Positions 1 to 6,705 of a stretch of DNA of 7,143 nucleotides are shown here, one piece after another; within the stretch, counting starts at the first letter, position 1, and each line of letters begins with the position of its first letter. Origin of the DNA: Parafilimonas sp. GTDB taxonomy: Bacteria > Bacteroidota > Bacteroidia > Chitinophagales > Chitinophagaceae. Where the stretch lies: NCBI GenBank assembly GCA_023251275.1, contig JAHEZC010000101.1, positions 715 to 7,857 of the forward strand, written 5' to 3'. The position numbers and the translations under genes are program-made. The notes under the pieces were generated by a model that had not been told where the DNA came from, made no database searches, and worked only from the letters and a program-made list of their open reading frames with translations.

Positions 1-407
1 TAAAAAAATATTTTAAAATAGTGGCTTAATTTTTTCAATTAACCATCCAACATATAAAATCTATGTGTGTTCTTCTATTGTGCCCTTATGTGGTTTATGT
101 GGTTCGTCATAATGCTGTTATATGTGGATCGCTTTGTTTAATTAAAAAACAGGGAGTATTTTTTCCATACTTCAAATGCGATGCCGATCTGATAGGGGGA
201 GCCAATCCCAAGGTTGCCAATATCAAATCCCAAACGTTAAAGTCGGTTAAGTCGCATGTCCATTCCGGGGCCTAAGGCGTCATAATTTACCGGTCAGCTT
301 TCCCGCAAAATCTTTTCATTGCCATTAAATATTAAATCATTATTTTTCCACAATCATTAACTGCCATATTCATCATTTCTCTTTTAATAATTAATCAAAA
401 ACAGCTT
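1..407. other. Intergenic region without an intact gene
   Basis: This 407-bp stretch upstream of the permease holds no convincing intact gene. Its left part (1-160) and right part (300-407) are very AT-rich, whereas about 165-290 is clearly richer in G and C and reads like a gene remnant on the minus strand (separate entry). A plus-strand reading frame at 63-275 exists, but its cysteine- and valine-rich product resembles no protein and is probably chance. A 9-bp unit TTATGTGGT is tandemly duplicated at 86-103. I see no exact TAnnTTTG promoter box ahead of the permease, so its promoter is not located. Confidence 0.7.
138..293 (-). pseudogene. Possible decayed C-terminal fragment of a beta-barrel-type outer membrane protein
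   Basis: Read on the minus strand, 293 down to 138 gives about 50 residues with one in-frame stop (237-239), ending in a stop at 138-140. After the internal stop it reads LGFDIGNLGIGSPYQIGIAF and continues EVWKKYSLFFN. Before it comes VNYDALGPGMDMRLNRL. The alternating polar/hydrophobic residues, the glycines and an aromatic-rich terminus look like final strands of an outer membrane beta-barrel. The local GC content is higher than the flanks, as expected for former coding DNA. There is no start codon, and a further in-frame stop lies at 294-296. The family is not recognised. A chance reading frame remains possible. Confidence 0.3.
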
Positions 408-2048
408 ATGAGTTTATTCGTAAAAAAACCAATGAGTGTTTTAATGGCCGAAGCGTCGGAAACCGAGAAAGGCCTTAAAAAGACATTGGGCGCCGGAGCG
501 TTAGTTGCTTTGGGCATCGGTGCAATTATAGGAGCAGGATTATTTTCTATTACCGGCCTTGCTGCAGCCAATAATGCCGGTCCTGCCATCACCATTTCAT
601 TTGTTGTGGCTGCGCTCGGCTGTGCTTTTGCGGGGTTGTGCTATGCAGAATTTGCTTCTATGATTCCCGTTGCCGGGAGTGCCTACACCTATTCTTATGC
701 TACGATGGGAGAATTTATTGCCTGGGTGATCGGCTGGGACCTGGTATTGGAGTATGCTGTGGGAGCAGCTACGGTTTCTATTAGCTGGAGCAGGTACCTT
801 ATAAAGTTTCTCGAAGGGTTTGATGTGCATCTGCCTGCTGCGATTGCATCAGGGCCCTGGGATGGAGGAATGATAAATGTCCCCGCTGTATTCATTGTTG
901 TCCTGGTGAGTTTATTACTTATTAAAGGAACGAAAGAAAGCGCCGGTGTAAATGCTATTATCGTGACCTTGAAAGTGGCTGTGGTGCTTACATTTATATT
1001 CCTCGGCTGGAAGTATATTAATCAATCGAATTATTCGCCCTATATCCCTGATAATACAGGCACTTTTGGCCAGTTTGGCTTCAGTGGAATTATCAGGGCG
1101 GCAGCAATTGTGTTCTTTGCTTATATAGGATTCGATGCTGTGTCAACGGCTGCGCAGGAAGCAAAAAATCCAAAAAAGGATATGCCGATCGGGATACTCG
1201 GATCACTTGCCATCTGCACCGTTCTTTATATACTTTTTGCTTATGTAATGACTGGCGTAACGAGCTATACGACATTCGCAGGCAGAGAAGGAATTGCTCC
1301 TGTGGCAGTAGCGATTGATCACATGGGGAAGGAGGTTTCACCCGGCGTTTGGCAGCCGGATTATCCGTGGCTCAACCGTGCCATTGTGGTTGCAATACTT
1401 GCCGGTTATTCTTCCGTGATATTAGTCATGCTTATGGGGCAGTCAAGGGTATTTTTTTCCATGAGCAGGGATGGATTGTTACCTCCTGTCTTTTCACGGG
1501 TTCACCCGAAATTCAGAACGCCGTCAAGATCCAATATGTTGTTCATGTTATTTGTAAGTTTATTCGCAGCTTTTGTTCCGGCAAGAGTAGTGGGTGAAAT
1601 GACGAGTATAGGAACATTATTTGCATTCATCCTGGTATGTATCGGCGTATGGGTGCTTAGGGTAAAACAGCCCGAAATTAAAAGAGCATTTAAAACGCCG
1701 CTTGTTCCTTTAATTCCAATCCTGGGGATTTTTACATGTTTATTCATGATGGTATTTCTTCCGCTTGATACATGGATCCGCCTGATAGTATGGATGCTGA
1801 TAGGTTTTGATGTTTATTTGTTTTATAGTATCAGGCACAGCAAATTGTCAGACCATCAGCCTGCGACTTACACAAGAGGTAATCGTATTGTTTCTGTCTG
1901 TGGTTTGTTCCTTGTAGCATTATTAATACTTGTTGCGTTCATTCACCATTATACAGCGACAGAAGCTGACCTGGGCTTGTTTATTTTCTCGTTAACTTTT
2001 GCCGCTTTGCACTTTTTATTTTTCTTATTCAGAAGAATTAAAGCATAA
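408..2048 (+). CDS. APC-superfamily amino acid permease, cationic amino acid transporter (CAT)-like
   Basis: This 546-residue inner membrane protein is predicted to take up amino acids by secondary transport; the substrate cannot be read from the sequence. The APC hallmark GIGAIIGAGLF lies at residues 36-46 in TM1, where the unwound glycine-rich segment binds substrate. PVAGSAYTY is at 87-95, the TM6 signature FFAYIGFDAVSTAAQE at 236-251, and the loop GQSRVFFSMSRDGLLP at 344-359. These match bacterial CAT-like permeases of the YfnA/YhdG kind. Twelve core TM segments are followed by two more hydrophobic segments (about 493-512 and 522-541), giving roughly 14. The N-terminus MSLFVKKPMSVLMAEASE matches the family, so the ATG at 408 is preferred over in-frame ATGs at residues 9 and 13. 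It stands alone, closed by a terminator. Confidence 0.94.
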   Translation: MSLFVKKPMSVLMAEASETEKGLKKTLGAGALVALGIGAIIGAGLFSITGLAAANNAGPAITISFVVAALGCAFAGLCYAEFASMIPVAGSAYTYSYATMGEFIAWVIGWDLVLEYAVGAATVSISWSRYLIKFLEGFDVHLPAAIASGPWDGGMINVPAVFIVVLVSLLLIKGTKESAGVNAIIVTLKVAVVLTFIFLGWKYINQSNYSPYIPDNTGTFGQFGFSGIIRAAAIVFFAYIGFDAVSTAAQEAKNPKKDMPIGILGSLAICTVLYILFAYVMTGVTSYTTFAGREGIAPVAVAIDHMGKEVSPGVWQPDYPWLNRAIVVAILAGYSSVILVMLMGQSRVFFSMSRDGLLPPVFSRVHPKFRTPSRSNMLFMLFVSLFAAFVPARVVGEMTSIGTLFAFILVCIGVWVLRVKQPEIKRAFKTPLVPLIPILGIFTCLFMMVFLPLDTWIRLIVWMLIGFDVYLFYSIRHSKLSDHQPATYTRGNRIVSVCGLFLVALLILVAFIHHYTATEADLGLFIFSLTFAALHFLFFLFRRIKA

Positions 2049-2065
2049 ATTTTCCAAATTGTTGT

Positions 2066-2099
2066 AAAACCGTATGGGATTTTTTCCATGCGGTTTTTT
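2066..2099 (+). terminator. Intrinsic terminator after the permease gene
   Basis: An almost perfect 12-bp stem (2066-2077 with 2086-2097, one T:G wobble) encloses an 8-nt loop. Its 3' arm runs into six T residues at 2094-2099. It begins 17 nt after the permease stop codon, so it ends that transcript and separates it from yebC. The A-run in the 5' arm gives a shorter U-tract in the reverse direction, but there is no minus-strand gene for it to serve. Confidence 0.85.
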
Positions 2100-2109
2100 A
2101 TTAGTATAG

Positions 2110-2140
2110 TTGTCTGCTTAATACGAGGATAGTAACTTTG
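2110..2140 (+). promoter_or_regulatory. Predicted Bacteroidota-type promoter of yebC
   Basis: An exact TAnnTTTG box (TAACTTTG, 2133-2140) is preceded by a TTG at 2110-2112 with a 20-nt spacer. This fits the -33/-7 arrangement known for the Bacteroidota housekeeping sigma factor. Transcription would start near 2146, giving a leader of about 110 nt before the yebC start codon. It lies just downstream of the permease terminator, which supports yebC being an independent unit. Confidence 0.6.
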
Positions 2141-2256
2141 CCGACACTTTTTTAAAATGCTAAACATAAAGGTTTCTGCCTGCCTCTATGTCGGAAGCAA
2201 TCCATAAAAGTGTAACTCACTGACAAATTATTTCATTACATAACATACAATAAATT

Positions 2257-2979
2257 ATGGGAAGGATTTTTGAAGTTCGCAAAGCTACCATGTTTGCCCG
2301 CTGGGACAGGATGGCAAAGCAGTTTACGCGCATCGGAAAAGAGATAGCTATTGCCGTAAAGGCTGGTGGTCCCGACCCTGCAATCAATCCCGCATTGCGC
2401 AGGGCAATGCAAAATGCCAAGAGCGTAAACATGCCGAAGGATCGTGTGGAAGCTGCTATTAAAAGAGCACAAGGCAAAGAGATGGAAAACTATGAAGAAA
2501 TTTTATATGAAGGTTACGGCCCGCATGGCGTAGCAATTCTTGCCGAAGCAGCTACTGATAATAATACGCGTACCGTCGCTAACCTGCGCAGCTATTTTCA
2601 CAGGTACAATGGTGCGTTGGGGAACAATGGCAGCGTAAGTTTCCAGTTCAAAAAAATGGGTGTATTCAAATTAAAGCCTGAAGGCATTAACCAGGAAGAA
2701 CTTGAATTTGAACTGATTGATTTTGGCCTCGAAGAAATGGGAGAAAGCACCGATGAAAACAGTAATGCCATTCTTGTATTACGATGTGCATTTACTGATT
2801 TCGGTAAATTGCAGAAAGCGCTTGAAGATAAGCAGATCACACCTTTAAGTGCAGAAGTGGAATGGATACCTTCAACGACTGTTCCTGTAACTGATACACA
2901 GGCAGAAGAAGTGAGTAAACTCGTGGAGCGTCTGGAGCAGGATGAAGATGTAAGCAAGGTGTTTCACAATATGGGGTAA
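2257..2979 (+). CDS. yebC: YebC/PmpR/TACO1-family protein
   Basis: The 240-residue product is a full-length cytoplasmic YebC-family protein. Members were long annotated as transcriptional regulators (PmpR). Work on bacterial members and on mitochondrial TACO1 supports a role in translation, relieving ribosome stalling at proline-rich stretches. The N-terminal RNA-binding-type helical domain covers about residues 1-75 ([18 protein letters not shown] at 13-30, [13 protein letters not shown] at 59-71). The family signature [11 protein letters not shown] is at 83-93, followed by [15 protein letters not shown] (100-114) and the C-terminal ferredoxin-like domains, ending in the acidic [12 protein letters not shown] (227-238). 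The [10 protein letters not shown] start replaces the MAGHSKWANI of proteobacterial YebC and is the form seen in Bacteroidota, supporting ATG 2257. The context before the ATG is AT-rich with no Shine-Dalgarno. Confidence 0.96.
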   Translation: MGRIFEVRKATMFARWDRMAKQFTRIGKEIAIAVKAGGPDPAINPALRRAMQNAKSVNMPKDRVEAAIKRAQGKEMENYEEILYEGYGPHGVAILAEAATDNNTRTVANLRSYFHRYNGALGNNGSVSFQFKKMGVFKLKPEGINQEELEFELIDFGLEEMGESTDENSNAILVLRCAFTDFGKLQKALEDKQITPLSAEVEWIPSTTVPVTDTQAEEVSKLVERLEQDEDVSKVFHNMG

Positions 2980-2981
2980 AA

Positions 2982-3020
2982 CCCTCCAAACCTCCGTAAA
3001 GGGAGGCTTCGAAAGAGGTT
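2982..3020. repeat. Small palindromic intergenic repeat after yebC
   Basis: CCTCC (2991-2995) pairs with GGAGG (3002-3006) across a 6-nt loop. An alternative longer-range pairing joins AACCTC (2989-2994) to GAGGTT (3015-3020), and a further CCTCC at 2983-2987 competes for the same GGAGG. It starts a few bases after the yebC stop. It resembles the C/T-rich then A/G-rich palindromes that recur between genes in Bacteroidota genomes, a resemblance from memory that was not tested here. Only a short T-run follows (3022-3025, after GA), so it is a weak terminator at best. Confidence 0.5.
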
Positions 3021-3051
3021 GATTTTATAGTCGGCGTCTTTTGTTTAATAA

Positions 3052-3059
3052 TAATTTTG
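3052..3059 (+). promoter_or_regulatory. TAnnTTTG box immediately before the DCC-family gene
   Basis: TAATTTTG is an exact match to the Bacteroidota -7 element, ending only 4 nt before the ATG at 3064. If used, transcription would start at or next to the start codon, giving a leaderless or nearly leaderless mRNA. The -33 partner is poor: the nearest TTG motifs are at 3041-3043 (too close) and 3019-3021 (about 30 nt away). Chance occurrence in AT-rich DNA is a real possibility. Confidence 0.35.
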
Positions 3060-3063
3060 CAAA

Positions 3064-3510
3064 ATGCCAGGATTAGATGATATAAAAACTCCTGTTGTTC
3101 TATTTGACGGAGTTTGTAATCTTTGCAGCACCAGTGTGCAATTCATTATTAAACGGGATCCAAAAAGAAAATTCCGATTTGCTTCTTTGCAATCTTCCCT
3201 TGGGCAGGCAGTATTGAAAAAATATTGTTTGCCTGCGAATGATCTCAATTCATTCATATTACTGGAAGAGAATAAAATTTACAGCAGATCAACCGGGGCT
3301 TTGAGAGTGACAAAAAGACTAAATGGTGTCTGGCCGCTTATGTATGCATTCATAATCGTTCCGAAGTTTATCCGTGATGCCGTATATGATTATATTGCGC
3401 ATCATCGTTATAAATGGTTTGGCAAAAAGGAAGAATGCTGGATTCCCGCTCCGGAATTGCAGGTTTTATTTTTAGATAATTTCACGAATACTGCATCAGG
3501 AATACAATAA
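3064..3510 (+). CDS. DCC-family (DUF393, YuxK-like) thiol-disulfide oxidoreductase-like protein
   Basis: The 148-residue protein carries the defining DxxCxxC motif near its N-terminus: FDGVCNLC at residues 14-21, with D15, C18 and C21. The family has a thioredoxin-like fold and is presumed to have thiol-disulfide redox activity, but its physiological substrate is not established. Other family features are RDPKRKFRFASLQSS (31-45), and a conserved C-terminal part with an aromatic/basic stretch RYKWFGKKEECWIP that adds a vicinal Glu-Glu-Cys. A further cysteine is at 55. There is no signal peptide, so it is predicted to be cytoplasmic. The length is slightly above the usual 120-140 residues owing to an N-terminal MPGLDDIKT extension and a short tail. 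Its last 15 bp overlap the 3' end of the convergent ispH. Confidence 0.92.
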   Translation: MPGLDDIKTPVVLFDGVCNLCSTSVQFIIKRDPKRKFRFASLQSSLGQAVLKKYCLPANDLNSFILLEENKIYSRSTGALRVTKRLNGVWPLMYAFIIVPKFIRDAVYDYIAHHRYKWFGKKEECWIPAPELQVLFLDNFTNTASGIQ

Positions 3511-4743
3511 AGGCGAAGTGGAAAAGAATTCAATCATTTGGTTAATGGCGTCTTCGGAATTGTAAAAGCAAACAATTTTTCTTATCACTTCTTCTACAAT
3601 TGAATCAGGACAACTTGCCCCGCTTGTAATGAGAATTTTTACTGGACTTTTTTCAGGCAGGAAATTAAACGAAAAACTTTCTTCTTTTGTTTTCCAGTTG
3701 CAATGAAGTATTTCTTTACCGGAAATTATTTTGTCTGCGCTGTTAATAAAATACGTTGGTAATTTATCTTCGCACAGCTCAACGAGGTGTGAAGTATTGC
3801 TGCTGTTGTATCCACCTACCACTATGGCAAGATTAGCTTCTGTTCCCAGCATTCCTGATACTGCTGTTTGATTATCATTCGTGGCGTAACAAAGTGTATC
3901 ACGGGTGTCTGCAAAATGTCCGGCGATATTATTTTCTTCTAAATGATAATATTTCTTCATCACATTTTTTAAGTATTCGGAAATAGCTTGTGTGTCGCTT
4001 GCTAATTGTGTGGTTTGATTCACTACTCCGATACGTTTCAGATCTTTGGCAGCATCGAATCCTGCAGAATACCTCCCTGCAAATTCTTCATAAAATTGTT
4101 CTGCTGATTTTTCACCCGTAATATATTTAGCCAGTTCCCTCGCTTCATTCATATCATTTATGATCACAGTCGGTGTATGCGATGATGCATGTGAAAATGT
4201 TGCACGTGTTTCTTCGTGTTTTGGCTTACCATGCACTATTATGCTATATCCTTTTTGCGCAATCTGCTCGCTGCGGTTCCAGACTTTTTCCACAAAAGGG
4301 CAGGTTGTATTATATCGTTCTGACGGAATGCCTTTTTCATTGAGAAATTTTTCAATTTCAAGCGTAGTCCCGAATGCAGGAATGATCACCACATCCTCTT
4401 TCGTCAGTTCATTGAATGGCACAAGCTGCCGGCCGTAAGTATCCTGCAAAAACTGTACGCCTCTTTCTTCAAGGTCTGCATTTACGCGGGGATTGTGTAT
4501 CATTTCACTCAGCAGGAAAATTCTTTTCCCGGGATTTTCCTCAATGGTTTTGAACGCTATCTCGATTGCATTTTCCACACCGTAGCAAAAACCGAAATGC
4601 CTTGCGAGGAAAATCTGAACAGCCCCGAAATCAAGCAGCACAGGCGTAAAATCTTTTTTTAATTTATCCTCCTGCCTGCGCCTGTTTTTAATGGCGCTGA
4701 TAAGCTCACTGCGATATATATTGGGAACATTGAATTGCTTCAT
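3496..4743 (-). CDS. ispH: 4-hydroxy-3-methylbut-2-enyl diphosphate reductase, long plant/cyanobacterial type
   Basis: IspH performs the last step of the MEP pathway, reducing HMBPP to IPP and DMAPP with a [4Fe-4S] cluster. The three cluster cysteines are present: C53 in FGFCYGVENA, C148 in TTCPFVEKVW and C285 in DTLCYATNDN. Substrate-binding motifs include IHNPRV (82-87), HEET (176-179), NQTT (242-245), NSSNTSHL (313-320) and TSGASCPD (373-380). At 415 residues it is about 100 longer than E. coli IspH. It has an N-terminal extension of about 40 residues and an insert around 205-236 (EQFYEEF...GFDAAKDL) shared with plant and cyanobacterial enzymes. It also has HEET where E. coli has its HPEVE segment. 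The final roughly 25 residues overlap the convergent DCC gene. The ATG at 4743 gives a family-like N-terminus and follows an AT-rich leader. Confidence 0.97.
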   Translation of the reverse strand: MKQFNVPNIYRSELISAIKNRRRQEDKLKKDFTPVLLDFGAVQIFLARHFGFCYGVENAIEIAFKTIEENPGKRIFLLSEMIHNPRVNADLEERGVQFLQDTYGRQLVPFNELTKEDVVIIPAFGTTLEIEKFLNEKGIPSERYNTTCPFVEKVWNRSEQIAQKGYSIIVHGKPKHEETRATFSHASSHTPTVIINDMNEARELAKYITGEKSAEQFYEEFAGRYSAGFDAAKDLKRIGVVNQTTQLASDTQAISEYLKNVMKKYYHLEENNIAGHFADTRDTLCYATNDNQTAVSGMLGTEANLAIVVGGYNSSNTSHLVELCEDKLPTYFINSADKIISGKEILHCNWKTKEESFSFNFLPEKSPVKILITSGASCPDSIVEEVIRKIVCFYNSEDAINQMIEFFSTSPLLYS

Positions 4744-4786
4744 TATTTAAAATTCAAATAATGCAAAGGTGAAAAACATTGATTTA

Positions 4787-4794
4787 CAAAGGTA
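4787..4794 (-). promoter_or_regulatory. Predicted -7 box of the ispH promoter
   Basis: On the minus strand this reads TACCTTTG, an exact TAnnTTTG match, placing transcription start about 37 nt before the ispH ATG. A near match, CACCTTTG, lies at 4764-4771 and would give a leader of about 14 nt. No good -33 TTG is found at the usual distance upstream of the first box. The TTTG of the first box could itself act as the -33 element for the second, with a 15-nt gap that is slightly short. Confidence 0.4.
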
Positions 4795-4889
4795 CGAAGT
4801 TGAATGATGAAGTATTCGGGCAGCTATTTGCAGGTTTTATTGCAAAAAAGCGGAAAATTATTTCATAGGTTTGAAGTCATGTTGTGTAA

Positions 4890-5183
4890 TCAATAATTGC
4901 GGTTTACTGTTTTGAAGTCTTTGGAAATATATGCCCGCATGCTGCCTGTTGTATCATGCCCCGATTGTATCATGTGAACGGTGAATTCACATTCATAGTT
5001 CATTTTATCTTCATAATAAATTACATCGAGCACATGGTATTTTACTTTTGAAGAATCATAGTTTACACTTTTGTAGAGGAAATCGGTCATTACCTTTTTC
5101 AATTGTTTTTGAATTTGGCTTTGTGAATTATTTGCCTGGCAGCTTATAAGAAAAATTATTCCGCCTAAAAGAAATTTTTTCAT
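4890..5183 (-). CDS. Small predicted lipoprotein of unknown function
   Basis: The 97-residue product starts with a lipoprotein signal: M1-KK, a hydrophobic core FLLGGIIFLI, and a lipobox L12-I13-S14-C15. C15 would be lipidated after cleavage. The reading frame is open further upstream (to 5333), but the upstream part lacks protein-like character and would bury the signal peptide, so the ATG at 5183 is chosen. The mature part has a basic amphipathic stretch (about 22-38, IQKQLKKVMTDFLYKS), then probable beta strands KVKYHVLDVIYY, MNYECEFTVHMIQ and a TTGSMRAYISKDFKTVNRNY end. It contains one further cysteine, C65. I do not recognise the family. It is divergent from the T9SS cargo gene, and about 145 bp separate it from ispH downstream on the same strand. 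Confidence 0.75.
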   Translation of the reverse strand: MKKFLLGGIIFLISCQANNSQSQIQKQLKKVMTDFLYKSVNYDSSKVKYHVLDVIYYEDKMNYECEFTVHMIQSGHDTTGSMRAYISKDFKTVNRNY

Positions 5184-5250
5184 ATTGTGTAATTTTTTCA
5201 GATGTTGCGATGCAGAAATGATGAAGTTACAATATTTTTTTATTAAAAGT

Positions 5251-5276
5251 AAAACCCGGAAAAGGTTTTCTTCCGG
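5251..5276. repeat. Competing small hairpins in the lipoprotein/T9SS-cargo intergenic region
   Basis: CCGGAA (5256-5261) pairs with TTCCGG (5271-5276) across a 9-nt loop. AAAACC (5251-5256) can instead pair with GGTTTT (5264-5269), so the two structures exclude each other. They lie in the 231-bp gap between two divergent genes. On the minus strand they would sit in or near the lipoprotein leader, followed by a T-rich run, which resembles an attenuator or terminator. This may be chance. Confidence 0.3.
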
Positions 5277-5414
5277 CTTTCGCAGATTCTTTTGACCGTT
5301 GGTTATTTTGATGACTATCAGCAAGGCTTTCAAAATTTTAATCCAGATAAATGCAAAATAAAGCGGGTGTTTGCAATATTTTTTTTAAATTCGTTTCACC
5401 AAAATTCATGATAT

Positions 5415-6632
5415 ATGAAACACACAATTTTACGCTATCCTGTTTTATTTTGTCTTATGCTGGTGCTTAATAAGAGCTATGCGCAGACAAATCATTTTTT
5501 TGCGGTAACCGGCAAGGAAATGGGAATGAGGGGCTGGTCATTCATGAAGGCAATTGATTTGTCAGGCAAAATGCCTGTTCAGGCTCTTTCTCCTTCATCA
5601 GCCAATGACATGACTTATCTTGATGCCTTGTCCGGCATTAGCCCGGCGAGCTTTGCAAATGTAAGACCGGCAAAGGACAGTATAGCTGCCATTGCCTATG
5701 ACTCAAAATATAACAGGCTGTATTTTACATTCATGCATGGCACAGACCTGAGATATTTTGACCTGAATAATGCTGCTGTAAAACCTTTTGTTGTTACCCA
5801 TCAGCAGTTAAAGCAGTTTCAGGCAAAACCGGGTGAAGAAGATGTGATTACCCGCATGACTTTTGCATCAGATGGATATGGATATGCTTTGACCAATAAC
5901 GGCAATCATTTGATACGTTTTTCAACAGGTCAAAAAATTACTATCCAGGACCTTGGAAGCCTGGTTGACGGGAAAAATAATGCAGGTAATTCTGTCCATA
6001 GCCCCTGTACAAGTTGGGGAGGCGATATGATTGCAGATGCTTTTGGCAATTTGTACCTTGTGACACAAAGAGCCAATGTATATAAGATCAATCCCAAAAC
6101 ACTCGTTACCGATTATGTCGGCGTAATAAAAAATATTCCAGCCGATTTTACTGTGAATGGCACGGCAGCAGATGAAGACAATACCATAGTAATAAGCTGT
6201 GCATTAAAAGCTGCCAATTATTACCGGTTCAACCTTACTACGCTTGAAGCCACAATTATTCCGGGAAAAGAAGAACAGATGTACAATGCATCTGACCTTG
6301 CAGGCAGTTACCTCCTGTATCAAAATCTTGCGACTAAAAAGATTGATGCCACTGAAGTGAAAGGTAATGCCAATATCTCTGTTTATCCTAATCCTGTTAC
6401 AGGCAGAAGTTTCAGCGTTTCGTTCAGTAATGTTGCAAAAGGAAATTATTCTGTCGAGCTTCTCGATGCTGCAGGGAGAAGGCTGTTTAATAAAGTGGTC
6501 AATGTGGTGTCAGCGCAAACAGAAAGGATTTACCTTCCCGCCAATGTGAATTCAGGCGCTTTTATAATCCGTGTAATTAATATGCAGCAGAAGAATAAAA
6601 TTTATACCGATAAGATTGTTGTTGGCCAATAA
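5415..6632 (+). CDS. Secreted propeller-like protein with T9SS type A C-terminal sorting domain
   Basis: The 405-residue protein has a Sec signal peptide (MKHTILRYPVLFCLMLVLNKSYA, predicted cleavage after A23). From about residue 320 it has a type IX secretion sorting domain: NISVYPNPVTG (320-330), then GNYSVELLDAAGRRLF (343-358), SGAFIIRVI (380-388) and IYTDKIVV (396-403). T9SS cargo crosses the outer membrane and is released or surface-anchored after CTD removal. The middle (about 88-285) contains repeated segments of the form 'xxxIAYDSKYNRLYF...DLRYFDLNN', 'RMTFASDGYGYALT...LIRFS' and 'DMIADAFGNLYLVT...VYKINPKTL'. These are typical blades of a beta-propeller. No catalytic motif is evident, so the function is unknown. 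The first ATG giving a signal peptide is at 5415. A strong terminator follows. Confidence 0.92.
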   Translation: MKHTILRYPVLFCLMLVLNKSYAQTNHFFAVTGKEMGMRGWSFMKAIDLSGKMPVQALSPSSANDMTYLDALSGISPASFANVRPAKDSIAAIAYDSKYNRLYFTFMHGTDLRYFDLNNAAVKPFVVTHQQLKQFQAKPGEEDVITRMTFASDGYGYALTNNGNHLIRFSTGQKITIQDLGSLVDGKNNAGNSVHSPCTSWGGDMIADAFGNLYLVTQRANVYKINPKTLVTDYVGVIKNIPADFTVNGTAADEDNTIVISCALKAANYYRFNLTTLEATIIPGKEEQMYNASDLAGSYLLYQNLATKKIDATEVKGNANISVYPNPVTGRSFSVSFSNVAKGNYSVELLDAAGRRLFNKVVNVVSAQTERIYLPANVNSGAFIIRVINMQQKNKIYTDKIVVGQ

Positions 6633-6653
6633 GAATATGTGGTGAGTGAAATT

Positions 6654-6682
6654 AAAAAGTCTTGCCCCGGCAGGACTTTTTT
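6654..6682 (+). terminator. Intrinsic terminator after the T9SS cargo gene
   Basis: A 12-bp stem (6654-6665 with 6670-6681, one T:G wobble) closes a CCCG tetraloop. The 3' arm ends in six T residues (6677-6682). It starts about 20 nt after the stop codon at 6632. The A-rich 5' arm also gives a U-run on the opposite strand. This separates the secreted-protein transcript from rlmB. Confidence 0.88.
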
Positions 6683-6705
6683 ATTTTATCTTCGGAGTTA
6701 AACAA

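Noticed and set aside
63..275. 70-codon plus-strand open frame before the permease
   Set aside because: The composition is not protein-like (cysteine- and valine-rich start) and there is no recognisable motif. The opposite strand reads more like a real protein over the same bases.
4827..4846. 6-bp hairpin (TTTGCA/TGCAAA) between ispH and the lipoprotein gene
   Set aside because: The stem is short, AT-rich and has no T-tract after it on either strand, so it is not a convincing terminator.
5184..5333. N-terminal extension of the small lipoprotein to the ATG at 5333
   Set aside because: It would place 50 lysine-rich, unpatterned residues before a well-formed lipoprotein signal peptide.
5370..5397. 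Possible promoter of the T9SS cargo gene (TTTG at 5370-5373, TTCGTTTC at 5390-5397)
   Set aside because: The -7 part differs from TAnnTTTG at two fixed positions, which is too weak to annotate.
5408..5470. 20-codon frame starting at the ATG 7 nt before the T9SS cargo gene
   Set aside because: It is out of frame and overlaps the signal-peptide coding region. The product has no features, so it is most likely chance.
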